Notes: generated from the sequence alone by a model not told the origin. A stretch of 64,000 bases of DNA from an uncultured Pelagibacteraceae bacterium (GCA_902532565.1 CACAIR010000001.1:1-64000); one strand, 5' to 3'; counted from the stretch's first letter, positions 28,883-34,746 are shown. A program made the numbers and translations.

Positions 28883-29445
28883 CAGACATCACCTTTTACG
28901 ATTCCATGGACAATCGAGTCGTAAAATTTTCCAAATTCAAATATATGATTTCGCATAACTCCCTCTTTCTTGTAACCATTATCCTCAAGAATTGAGATAT
29001 GAAATTTTCTAAATGCAAAGCTTTCTGTAAACATGCGGTTAAATTTCATTTCTTCAAAAACCACTTTTTTTATCAAAGATATAAAATTATTCATATCCTC
29101 TTTATAAAGTTTGTTATCCTTAGCTCTTTGATCATCCAAAAGAAATGACATTTCTGCCCTTTTATCTTTCCAGGATAAATTAACTAAACCTCCATAACCG
29201 ATTAATTGATTTTTTTTAAGAAAGCTAAAAAGTAACTGTTTTGTTTCATTATCACTAAAAAAGGATTTTACTTCATTTTTAAAATAAAGGGCCTGATCAT
29301 CTGACGATAATTTGACAGCTTGTCTCAAAATAGGCATCTGTGCATTCCTCCATTTCCGAATACTTTCCATGTCTTCCTGACGAATAGGAATTATATTGTA
29401 GTTACCTTGGGAAAAGTTGTTTTGCTCAAGTGCTATATATTTCAT
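28882..29445 (-). CDS. GNAT acetyltransferase, possibly PseH-like
   Basis: 187 residues of the RimJ/PseH type of GNAT fold. IRPIR-like start (NIIPIRQEDMESIRKWRN), an acetyl-CoA region near GYGGLVNLSWKDKRAEMSFLLDD, and FRKFHISILEDNGYKKEGVMRNH, the usual closing motif of this group. In pseudaminic acid synthesis PseH N-acetylates the 4-amino sugar before PseI acts, and pseI is three genes downstream. First gene of the cluster, one-base overlap with the next. Confidence 0.7.
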   Translation of the reverse strand: MKYIALEQNNFSQGNYNIIPIRQEDMESIRKWRNAQMPILRQAVKLSSDDQALYFKNEVKSFFSDNETKQLLFSFLKKNQLIGYGGLVNLSWKDKRAEMSFLLDDQRAKDNKLYKEDMNNFISLIKKVVFEEMKFNRMFTESFAFRKFHISILEDNGYKKEGVMRNHIFEFGKFYDSIVHGIVKGDV

Positions 29446-29461
29446 TCTTCAAAATAAATCT

Positions 29462-29490
29462 CTTATACCATCTATTATATTGTCTAGCAA
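29462..29490 (-). promoter_or_regulatory. Possible promoter of the pseudaminic-acid-like cluster
   Basis: TTGCTA (29490-29485), a 17-base spacer and TATAAG (29467-29462) lie just before the acetyltransferase gene on the minus strand. A perfect TATAAT also stands at 29479-29474 but without a good -35 partner. The spacer separates nadK from the cluster and shows no terminator. Confidence 0.4.
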
Positions 29491-29515
29491 GTAAAGGCAG
29501 GTGCTAAAATTTTTT

Positions 29516-30286
29516 TTAAGATGTTTCTCTTCTTAACTGTTCTATCTTTATCTTTTTTTGAAGACTTTTGTTTTTATCATACAAAAGATTGAATTTTATT
29601 TTTTTATCAGTTTTTACAACAACATTTTTTGCATTTCTCACTTCGATATTATCTGCTACTGCACTTATAGGTCTTTTTTTTGGATTCAAATTTTTTATAT
29701 TAATTTTTGATTTATCGCTAACAATTTTTCCTTTCCATCTTCGTGGCCTAAAAGGACTTATTGGAGAAATTGATAATTTTTTTGAATTAAGACTTAATAT
29801 AGGTCCGTGAACAGAGAGATTATATGCTGTGCTTCCTGCAGGCGTTGAAACTAAGACTCCATCAGAAACTAATTTTTTAATTATTTGTTTCGTACCATAA
29901 TAAATCGACAAAGATGCTGCCTGTCTACTTTGTCTTAGAATTGAAACTTCATTAATTGCCAAATATTTTCTAGATTGATTTCTTTTATTTTTAACTGTCA
30001 TTTCTAGAGGAGATATCGTTATCATTTTAGCTTTAGATAGATTTTTCATTATCGATTTAGATGAAAATTTATTCATCAAAAATCCATAATTACCTGAGTT
30101 AATTCCATAAAAAATTTTTTTTGATTTTTTATTTTTTTTTAATGTTTGAAGCATAAAACCATCTCCACCAATTACGATGATAATATCAGTTCTAAGGATC
30201 TTATTTTTCTTTAAAATATTCAATAATTGAGATTTTATCTTTAAAGATTTTTGGTTTTTATCAGAAATAATTTGCATTTTTCTCAT
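29516..30286 (-). CDS. nadK: NAD kinase
   Basis: 256 residues from ATG at 30286 (a second ATG at 30277 is an alternative). NAD kinase makes NADP from NAD and ATP. The GGDG motif is VIGGDGFMLQTL (about 48-59), with YGINSGNYGFLMN and STPAGSTAYNLS following. Upstream codons in frame lie within tRNA-Leu and are excluded. The start is only six bases after the tRNA CCA, so the mRNA must be made with, and cut from, the tRNA-Leu transcript or be nearly leaderless. Confidence 0.9.
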   Translation of the reverse strand: MRKMQIISDKNQKSLKIKSQLLNILKKNKILRTDIIIVIGGDGFMLQTLKKNKKSKKIFYGINSGNYGFLMNKFSSKSIMKNLSKAKMITISPLEMTVKNKRNQSRKYLAINEVSILRQSRQAASLSIYYGTKQIIKKLVSDGVLVSTPAGSTAYNLSVHGPILSLNSKKLSISPISPFRPRRWKGKIVSDKSKINIKNLNPKKRPISAVADNIEVRNAKNVVVKTDKKIKFNLLYDKNKSLQKKIKIEQLRRETS

Positions 30287-30292
30287 ATCAAA

Positions 30293-30378
30293 TGGTGCCC
30301 TCGGCCAGACTCGAACTGGCACTCCGCAAGCGGCAAGGATTTTAAGTCCTTTGTGTCTACCAATTTCACCACGAGGGC
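30293..30378 (-). tRNA. tRNA-Leu(TAA), the intact copy
   Basis: An 86-base class II tRNA on the minus strand: acceptor GCCCTCG/CGAGGGC, D-arm with GGTAGACAC, anticodon stem AAGGA/TCCTT with loop CTTAAAA (anticodon TAA), long variable arm, T-arm AGTTCGAGTCT and an encoded CCA. Its 5' 39 bases are duplicated at 31607 and 33543. It is immediately upstream of nadK. Confidence 0.96.
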
Positions 30379-30459
30379 ATGAGTTATTTTCATGAGTGTT
30401 TATGCCAATATTTATATTTGAACAAGAGGAATAAGTAAATTTTTTTTATTTTATCTCCC
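30340..30459 (-). repeat. att copy 1 at tRNA-Leu: 5' half plus promoter region
   Basis: 120 bases, collinear without gaps with 31607-31726 and differing at roughly ten positions. It begins TTTTAAG in the anticodon loop, covers the 5' half of tRNA-Leu and continues about 80 bases upstream of the tRNA, including its promoter. The duplicated half is the 5' one, so an incoming element supplies tRNA 5' end and promoter together. Confidence 0.9.
30411..30439 (-). promoter_or_regulatory. Promoter of the intact tRNA-Leu
   Basis: On the minus strand TTTACT (30439-30434), a 17-base spacer and TATAAA (30416-30411) lie about 33 bases before the tRNA 5' end. Both boxes and the spacer length are conserved in the second copy at 31678-31706, although neighbouring bases differ, which supports function. 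Confidence 0.6.
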
Positions 30460-30461
30460 TA

Positions 30462-30480
30462 GTTTCTAGTCTGTTTCTAG
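30462..30480. repeat. Left 11-bp repeats of cassette C
   Basis: GTTTCTAG occurs at 30462 and 30473, 11 bases apart, 122 and 133 bases from the att core start at 30340. The same octamer pair recurs at the right end of the cassette. Confidence 0.85.
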
Positions 30481-30482
30481 TT

Positions 30483-30500
30483 ATCCTATAGAATCCTATA
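30483..30500. repeat. 10-bp-spaced ATCCTATA pair, cassette C
   Basis: ATCCTATA at 30483 and 30493, 10 bases apart, 143 and 153 bases from the core. The same motif stands at the same distances in cassette D, so unlike the 11-bp repeats it is shared between cassettes. Confidence 0.7.
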
Positions 30501-30501
30501 A

Positions 30502-30633
30502 TCATCTACGGAAAAAATAATACCAAATTAATATTGAAATTAATATGAAGGGAAAAATAAATACAGTTAATTCATAAGGAATTCCAAGTTGGTTATCAAT
30601 TATTTCAGCGAAAGATTTTATTATTTCACCCAT
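30502..30633 (-). CDS. 43-residue single-span membrane protein (cassette C)
   Basis: Start ATG at 30633, TGA at 30502. Residues 1-22 are polar (MGEIIKSFAEIIDNQLGIPY), followed by a hydrophobic helix (about 22-40) and a basic end YYFFRR. It lies three bases after the 106-residue gene on the same strand, typical of an operon member. No family recognised; the tight spacing and clean topology argue for a real gene. Confidence 0.5.
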   Translation of the reverse strand: MGEIIKSFAEIIDNQLGIPYELTVFIFPFILISILIWYYFFRR

Positions 30634-30636
30634 TGT

Positions 30637-30957
30637 CTATTCACTCATGCATTTTTTATACATTTTTTTTGCAGTAAATTCATTTTTAACATTGTAGGTT
30701 CTCTCCAGGCATTCTTGTTTTTTTGAGTCTCGACTATCTAATTTCTTGCCAGCCCAACCAAAAATATCAGTAAACATAGAACCAAAACCTAATATTGCTA
30801 AAAAAACTAATACTAAAACAAAAGTAATCCCAAAGAATGAGTCTGCTTTTTTGTTAAATTCATCCTGTCTTTGATTGTTACTTGCCGATCTACCGCCAAA
30901 ATATTTATTTATAATCTCTTTTTCAGCTTCTTCACGTTTTTTCTTATTTTTGGTCAT
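30637..30957 (-). CDS. 106-residue membrane protein of unknown function (cassette C)
   Basis: A charged N-terminus (TKNKKKREEAEKEIINKYFGG) and a polar stretch precede one hydrophobic helix (about 43-65). A charged C-terminal region with two cysteines (ECLERTYN and KKCMSE) follows. No family recognised. It lies three bases after the 102-residue gene and three before the 43-residue gene. Confidence 0.6.
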   Translation of the reverse strand: MTKNKKKREEAEKEIINKYFGGRSASNNQRQDEFNKKADSFFGITFVLVLVFLAILGFGSMFTDIFGWAGKKLDSRDSKKQECLERTYNVKNEFTAKKMYKKCMSE

Positions 30958-30960
30958 CTT

Positions 30961-31269
30961 TTATATTAGTCCTATTAGAAAATTTTCGGTAGGAACATTA
31001 GTTATCAACGCGCCAAATAATAAGCAAACAATAAAATAAAGCACCTCAGCGAAAATATTTTTTGATTTTACATAATTTTTCATCATTGGGAATAAATTGT
31101 ATAAGAGATAAGTGTTTGCGCACAATATAATGAGCCAAATGGCTATAAATATATAATCATTAACACTATAAATTCCTATATTTAAACCTGCACCATCAAG
31201 CTTAACATATGCAAAAAAGTAAATTATTTGAAGAACAATTAATGAAATTATGATTGTTATTCTATTCAT
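30961..31269 (-). CDS. 102-residue membrane protein of unknown function (cassette C)
   Basis: Three hydrophobic segments (about 4-22, 38-60 and 76-101) separated by short polar turns suggest a small integral inner-membrane protein. No family recognised. It is followed after three bases by the 106-residue gene and preceded by a 30-residue reading frame. Confidence 0.6.
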   Translation of the reverse strand: MNRITIIISLIVLQIIYFFAYVKLDGAGLNIGIYSVNDYIFIAIWLIILCANTYLLYNLFPMMKNYVKSKNIFAEVLYFIVCLLFGALITNVPTENFLIGLI

Positions 31270-31276
31270 AAAAGAC

Positions 31277-31369
31277 TCAGTTTAATAAGGCTTTAATTAA
31301 ATCAAATCCTCCATTTAAAATTAGAAATATTGCAATTATCAAACCTATCGTTGCTAATATTTTTTTCAT
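31277..31369 (-). CDS. Possible 30-residue membrane micropeptide (cassette C)
   Basis: ATG at 31369 to TGA at 31277 encodes a peptide with a short basic start (MKKILATIG), one hydrophobic stretch and the end GGFDLIKALLN. It would be the first gene of the cassette C operon, seven bases before the next. No strong Shine-Dalgarno is visible, so it remains tentative. Confidence 0.35.
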   Translation of the reverse strand: MKKILATIGLIIAIFLILNGGFDLIKALLN

Positions 31370-31460
31370 TACAAATTTAATAAAATTGACTCAATAAATT
31401 GATTATGTCTATAAGATTAAATAAAAGTTCCATAATTTATTTTATAATACCATCTATTTA

Positions 31461-31479
31461 GTTTCTAGTCTGTTTCTAG
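31461..31479. repeat. Right 11-bp repeats of cassette C
   Basis: GTTTCTAG at 31461 and 31472, 11 bases apart, 146 and 135 bases before the att core at 31607. Identical in sequence and orientation to the pair at the left end. Confidence 0.85.
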
Positions 31480-31541
31480 TTTAGCAAAATTTATTATTCA
31501 TATTTTCCAATAAAAATAATTCAAGGTTTTCTTAAAGTGTA

Positions 31542-31583
31542 GGATTTAATGGGATTTAAGACTGTATGAGACTCTATGAGACT
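31542..31583. repeat. 10-bp-spaced pairs at the right end of cassette C
   Basis: GGATTTAA at 31542 and 31552 and TATGAGACT at 31565 and 31575, each pair spaced by 10. TAGGATT and TGGGATT in the first pair resemble the ATCCTATA pair of the left end in inverted orientation. They fill the last 65 bases before att copy 2. Confidence 0.55.
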
Positions 31584-31606
31584 ATAAAATATCTCTACCC
31601 TATGTT

Positions 31607-31726
31607 TTTTAAGTCCTTTGTGTCTACCAATTTCACCACGAGGGCATTAATGAATTTCATGAGTGTGTATGCCAATATTTATAATTGAACAAGATGAATA
31701 AGTAAATTTTTTTTATTTTATCTCCC
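31607..31726 (-). repeat. att copy 2 at tRNA-Leu: 5' half plus promoter region
   Basis: 39 bases identical to the 5' part of tRNA-Leu (31607-31645) plus about 80 bases matching the upstream region of the intact gene. The T-arm and CCA are missing, so no tRNA can be made, yet a promoter with the same boxes is kept at 31678-31706. Confidence 0.9.
31678..31706 (-). promoter_or_regulatory. Promoter copy in att copy 2, now without a tRNA
   Basis: TTTACT (31706-31701), a 17-base spacer and TATAAA (31683-31678), as at the intact tRNA-Leu. If active it would transcribe leftward through the broken tRNA half into cassette C. Confidence 0.5.
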
Positions 31727-31728
31727 CA

Positions 31729-31748
31729 GATCCGAGAATGATCCGAGA
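31729..31748. repeat. Left 11-bp repeats of cassette D
   Basis: GATCCGAGA at 31729 and 31740, 11 bases apart, 122 and 133 bases from the core at 31607, exactly the distances of the GTTTCTAG pair in cassette C. Confidence 0.85.
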
Positions 31749-31749
31749 T

Positions 31750-31768
31750 ATCCTATAAGATCCTATAA
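31750..31768. repeat. 10-bp-spaced ATCCTATAA pair, cassette D
   Basis: ATCCTATAA at 31750 and 31760, 10 bases apart, 143 and 153 bases from the core, as in cassette C. Confidence 0.7.
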
Positions 31769-31817
31769 TAAGATGTTATAAACTTTAGGCATAGCGCATG
31801 GTAACAGAACGCTCCAT

Positions 31818-32411
31818 TTAATCCAGTTGAGATTCTACAAATTCCCAATTAATTAATTTTTCGTAAAAATTCTCTAAATAATCAGGCCTTCTATTTTTAT
31901 AATCTACGTAATAAGAATGTTCCCACACATCACAACCTAAAATAGGTTTCATATTTTGTATTAAAGTATTTTCAGCGTTTTGTGTTTTGCTGACTACTAA
32001 CTTACCGTTGTTGATTGATAACCAACACCATCCGGAACCAAATTGAGTAATTCCTGCTTGAATAAACTGTTTTTTAAATTCATCTGTGCTTCCAAAGTCT
32101 GTTTCAATTCTTTTTTTTAACTTCTCAGGCATTATACCTCCACCATTTGGCTTCATGCATTTCCAGAACATTATGTGGTTCCAGTGTTGACTAGCATTAT
32201 TAAAAATACCTGCTTTAGATCTATCTTTAGATGAACTAATAATAATTTCTTCTAATGACATTTTAGACATATCAGTGTCTTTAATAAGATTATTTAAATT
32301 AGTTATATAAGTTTGGTGATGCTTACCATGATGAAGATCAAGAGTTTCCTCAGACATTATTGGAGCTAGTGCTGATTTTGAATAATCCAATTTTGGTAAT
32401 TCAAATAACAT
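31818..32411 (-). CDS. sodB: Superoxide dismutase, iron/manganese type
   Basis: 197 residues, full length. It starts FELPKLDYSKSALAPIMSEETLDLHHGKHHQTYITNLN; metal ligands are the histidine of the LDLHHGKHH helix, the histidine of SQHWNHIMFW, and the Asp and His of CDVWEHSYYVDYKNRRPDYLENF. The string AGITQFGSGWCWL favours the iron type. It detoxifies superoxide in the cytoplasm. It sits inside a tRNA-Leu-bounded cassette, unusual for a core housekeeping function. A repressor-like palindrome overlaps its promoter. Confidence 0.93.
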   Translation of the reverse strand: MLFELPKLDYSKSALAPIMSEETLDLHHGKHHQTYITNLNNLIKDTDMSKMSLEEIIISSSKDRSKAGIFNNASQHWNHIMFWKCMKPNGGGIMPEKLKKRIETDFGSTDEFKKQFIQAGITQFGSGWCWLSINNGKLVVSKTQNAENTLIQNMKPILGCDVWEHSYYVDYKNRRPDYLENFYEKLINWEFVESQLD

Positions 32412-32465
32412 GTTATAAGATATAATTCTTTATTACATTTTTAAATGACCATTGTGACGCTGATA

Positions 32466-32494
32466 TTTATAATTGAAATGTCCAGATAGGACAA
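32466..32494 (-). promoter_or_regulatory. sodB promoter with an overlapping palindromic operator
   Basis: On the minus strand TTGTCC (32494-32489), a 17-base spacer and TATAAA (32471-32466). The 15-base inverted repeat TGTCCAGATAGGACA (32479-32493) covers the -35 box and half the spacer, the usual place for a repressor. Which regulator binds is not known. Confidence 0.5.
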
Positions 32495-32536
32495 AATTAA
32501 TGATGAATAAATATCTGTAATAGTTATTATTAGTTA

Positions 32537-32746
32537 ATGAAAAACAATATTGTTAAATCTCACTTAAAAAAAAAATCACAGGCAAAGCTTGCTTTATCAA
32601 TTAGCCTATTTTTCGTGCTTTTAACCGCAACTGGATACCTCTTTAATTCTAAAGAAGTAATTTTTCTATTCTATATTTTTTGTTTTGTATTTTTCTATAA
32701 TTTAATAATCCAATTTTTATTAGAAAGATTTGATATTAAATCATGA
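32537..32746 (+). CDS. 69-residue two-helix membrane protein (cassette D)
   Basis: A basic N-terminus (KNNIVKSHLKKKSQAK) is followed by two hydrophobic segments (about 17-36 and 42-60). No family recognised. Divergent from sodB, and its stop overlaps the start of a 45-residue frame (ATGA), suggesting translational coupling. Confidence 0.55.
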   Translation: MKNNIVKSHLKKKSQAKLALSISLFFVLLTATGYLFNSKEVIFLFYIFCFVFFYNLIIQFLLERFDIKS

Positions 32747-32880
32747 TAAAAACACTTTTTAAATTAAAGTTATTAAAATTAATACTAATTGGAGGGGTAT
32801 CAACGGCCTATATTTTTAGAAAATACTGTGATCAAAAAAATGAAGTAAAGAGTAAAAAAGAAAAAAAACTTTTAAACTAA
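32743..32880 (+). CDS. Possible 45-residue membrane peptide (cassette D)
   Basis: ATG at 32743 overlaps the preceding TGA by ATGA; the frame ends with TAA at 32880. It has a short basic start, one hydrophobic helix (about 9-25, ending in GGVSTAYIF) and a very lysine-rich tail. Its end overlaps the convergent DUF4149 gene by nine bases. The coupling overlap is the main support. Confidence 0.4.
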   Translation: MIKTLFKLKLLKLILIGGVSTAYIFRKYCDQKNEVKSKKEKKLLN

Positions 32881-33261
32881 AAGAAATACCAAACAAATCA
32901 TTTGGACAAAATTAATTACTACTGAGATAAAGTGTGAAAATTTGAATTTTTTATCCTGTTTTTCATCTCTATATTTATTAATCAACGGCATTAATAAATA
33001 ATTTGATGTGGCGAATAAGATTGTGATCAATAAGATTAGATAAAAATCAACGCCTAATTTACTTAAAAATAAAAAGATTAGTAGGATAACGAAACTAATC
33101 ATTAAATTCACATTATAATAAAAAGGAAATATCCTTCTTATAAACTTTCGGGCATTATCTTCATCTAGAGTAGTAAATACTACTGGAGCAATCACGAAGG
33201 AGAAGAATAACATTATCCCCAAAATCATCGCTGTTAAATAAATACTAACTTGTTCGATCAT
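32872..33261 (-). CDS. DUF4149-like membrane protein
   Basis: 129 residues with four hydrophobic helices. The first helix and following loop, FFSFVIAPVVFTTLDEDNARKFIRRIFPFYY, match the DUF4149/TMEM205-like signature of small inner-membrane proteins of unknown function. It precedes nothing on its strand except a convergent small frame and follows the 61-residue gene by three bases. Confidence 0.65.
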   Translation of the reverse strand: MIEQVSIYLTAMILGIMLFFSFVIAPVVFTTLDEDNARKFIRRIFPFYYNVNLMISFVILLIFLFLSKLGVDFYLILLITILFATSNYLLMPLINKYRDEKQDKKFKFSHFISVVINFVQMICLVFLLV

Positions 33262-33264
33262 AAT

Positions 33265-33450
33265 TTAGTTTTCTATTGAATTTTCTTCTTTCATTAATAT
33301 TGGTCTTCCATCATGAGCAGTATTAAGTGGTATAATTTTTCCTTTATACTTTGCACATAAAGTCGGGGCATTTCTAATCTTGTCCCCTAACTTTACCTCT
33401 AAATCAACAATAACTAATTTTGCATCATCTAATTCTTTTAATATTTTCAT
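33265..33450 (-). CDS. 61-residue protein of unknown function (cassette D)
   Basis: A small soluble protein with alternating hydrophobic and charged residues (KLVIVDLEVKLGDKIRNAPTLC, then KGKIIPLNTAHDGRPILM), which looks like a compact beta fold. One cysteine. No family recognised. A TTTTCTCC stretch (GGAGAAAA on the coding strand) lies before the ATG as a Shine-Dalgarno candidate. Three bases separate it from the DUF4149 gene. Confidence 0.5.
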   Translation of the reverse strand: MKILKELDDAKLVIVDLEVKLGDKIRNAPTLCAKYKGKIIPLNTAHDGRPILMKEENSIEN

Positions 33451-33542
33451 TTTTTTCTCCTATAGTTAAAAATCTAATATTTTTAATCTCTATCATAAGC
33501 TTTTTTCTCTCTAAATAGATCTTTTTTACTCGACACAAACTA

Positions 33543-33581
33543 TTTTAAGTCCTTTGTGTCTACCAATTTCACCACGAGGGC
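33543..33581 (-). repeat. att copy 3 at tRNA-Leu: 5' half only (outermost)
   Basis: 39 bases identical to the 5' part of tRNA-Leu, from TTTTAAG in the anticodon loop to the first G. The conserved promoter region of copies 1 and 2 is absent; instead the coding end of the AIG2-like gene runs into it. It is best read as the original chromosomal 5' half. Confidence 0.88.
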
Positions 33582-33976
33582 ATTAGTGCTTTATTTAGAT
33601 ATTTTTTTTCTAGATTGCAATCTTTATATCCTCGTTTTATAACATTTAAATATTTTTCAGTTGGAAATTTAAAAGGAGATTTTTTAACCATAGTATAGGT
33701 CATGACTTTTTTTCCATAATACGAAAAATAATATTTTTTATACAAAACTGGATAATCCTCATAAAGGTCTAATTTTTTTTCATCACTTTTAGAGATTTCA
33801 AATAACCCGCCTGGAACAATTGAATTTTTTTTTGGCTCTATATCTGCGGCTCTATATTTGCTTCTAAATGTTAATCTGAAGTTTTTTAAATTAATTTTTT
33901 TTATAAAAACACTATCTTTACATCTTCTTTTCATTTGAAAATGATGAAGGTTGCTTCCATAAGCAAAATAAAGCAT
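33569..33976 (-). CDS. Gamma-glutamylcyclotransferase/AIG2-like protein ending inside a tRNA remnant
   Basis: 135 residues. The N-terminal YFAYGSNL is the substrate-binding signature of the fold, and the acidic DLYEDYP segment (about 71-77) carries the candidate catalytic glutamate. Such enzymes release 5-oxoproline from gamma-glutamyl compounds. The last residues MPSW and the TGA stop are read from the 5' end of the tRNA-Leu remnant, so the gene once overlapped the tRNA. It follows the cinA-like gene immediately. Confidence 0.75.
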   Translation of the reverse strand: MLYFAYGSNLHHFQMKRRCKDSVFIKKINLKNFRLTFRSKYRAADIEPKKNSIVPGGLFEISKSDEKKLDLYEDYPVLYKKYYFSYYGKKVMTYTMVKKSPFKFPTEKYLNVIKRGYKDCNLEKKYLNKALMPSW

Positions 33977-34726
33977 TTAACGATCCACTACTTCTATTTT
34001 TTTTTCTTTTACGAACTTAAGTATTTGTAAATTACAGTTATCAATTTTACTTTGATTCTCTGAACGAAGAACAATCGATACACCAAGTTTACCTGCATGA
34101 AAAAATGGATAGCTGCCTATTTCCACATCTTTATTTTGATCTTGAACCTTAGTCAATGAGTTTGCTATTTCACTTTCAACAGTTCTTAAACTGATTGTGT
34201 GACTCAAAATTGGCTCCCCTCCTACTATTCTATTTTTCAAACCACCCAACATTGATTTTAAAATTGATGGAACGCCTGGAAGACAAAATACATTTTCAAC
34301 ACTAAATCCTGGTGCCCCACTTGTTGGATTTAAAATTAACTTTGCATTTTCTGGCATCCACACCATTTTTTGTCGACCTTCATTAAATTCGCCTGGTTTG
34401 TAATAAGCCTCTAAAATTTTGAAAGCTTCTTTATGTATTTCATATTTTATTCCAAATGCTTTAGATACTGATTGTGCTGTTATATCGTCATGAGTTGGCC
34501 CGATACCACCTGAAGTAAAAACATAATTATTTTCTTTTCTTAAAGTGTTTAATGTATCAACAATTGTCTTCTCAATATCAGCAATAACTCTTACTTCGTT
34601 TACTTTTACTCCAATTGAATTTAACCAAGAGGCCAAAGTACTGGTATTTGTGTCCTGAGTTCTTCCAGAAAGGATTTCATTTCCAATAATCAATATCGCA
34701 GCATTAACTTTTGTGTTTTTAATCAT
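33977..34726 (-). CDS. CinA-N/molybdopterin-binding-domain protein
   Basis: 249 residues of the MoCF-binding fold shared by MoaB, MogA and the N-terminal half of CinA. Motifs are IGNEILSGRTQDTNT, FTSGGIGPTHDDIT and GAPGFSVENVFCLPGVPSIL. It lacks the C-terminal NMN-deamidase domain of full CinA, so it is the short YfaY-like form. Its ATG is 20 bases from the sfsA start on the other strand. Function is uncertain; possibly cleavage of pyridine-nucleotide or ADP-ribose compounds. Confidence 0.75.
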   Translation of the reverse strand: MIKNTKVNAAILIIGNEILSGRTQDTNTSTLASWLNSIGVKVNEVRVIADIEKTIVDTLNTLRKENNYVFTSGGIGPTHDDITAQSVSKAFGIKYEIHKEAFKILEAYYKPGEFNEGRQKMVWMPENAKLILNPTSGAPGFSVENVFCLPGVPSILKSMLGGLKNRIVGGEPILSHTISLRTVESEIANSLTKVQDQNKDVEIGSYPFFHAGKLGVSIVLRSENQSKIDNCNLQILKFVKEKKIEVVDR

Positions 34727-34746
34727 TTTATATATATAATTTGAAT

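Larger units (their letters stand above)
30340..31606. mobile_element. Cassette C at tRNA-Leu (about 1.27 kb)
   Basis: Bounded by att copies 1 and 2. It has paired GTTTCTAG repeats with 11-bp spacing near both ends and four very small membrane-protein genes, and no recombinase. The 448 gene-free bases from 31370 to 31817 contain its right repeats, att copy 2 and the left repeats of cassette D. Confidence 0.75.
31607..33542. mobile_element. Cassette D at tRNA-Leu (about 1.94 kb), carrying sodB
   Basis: Bounded by att copies 2 and 3. It contains sodB and four small genes. The left end has GATCCGAG repeats at the same distances as in cassette C. No matching pair is seen at the right end, so that end may be decayed or belong to a different insertion. 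Confidence 0.6.

Noticed and set aside
30287-30322. Upstream extension of nadK by 12 codons
   Set aside because: Those codons lie in the tRNA-Leu 3' half and the spacer; the ATG at 30286 or 30277 gives a normal NAD kinase N-terminus.
33384-33542. Right-end 11-bp repeats of cassette D
   Set aside because: Searched by eye at the distances used by cassette C and nearby for GATCCGAG or any spaced octamer pair; none is convincing.
18068-33581. Tyrosine or serine recombinase gene inside either tRNA array
   Set aside because: None of the encoded proteins shows the R-H-R-Y or catalytic-serine pattern or is long enough outside the identified genes; mobilisation would have to be in trans.
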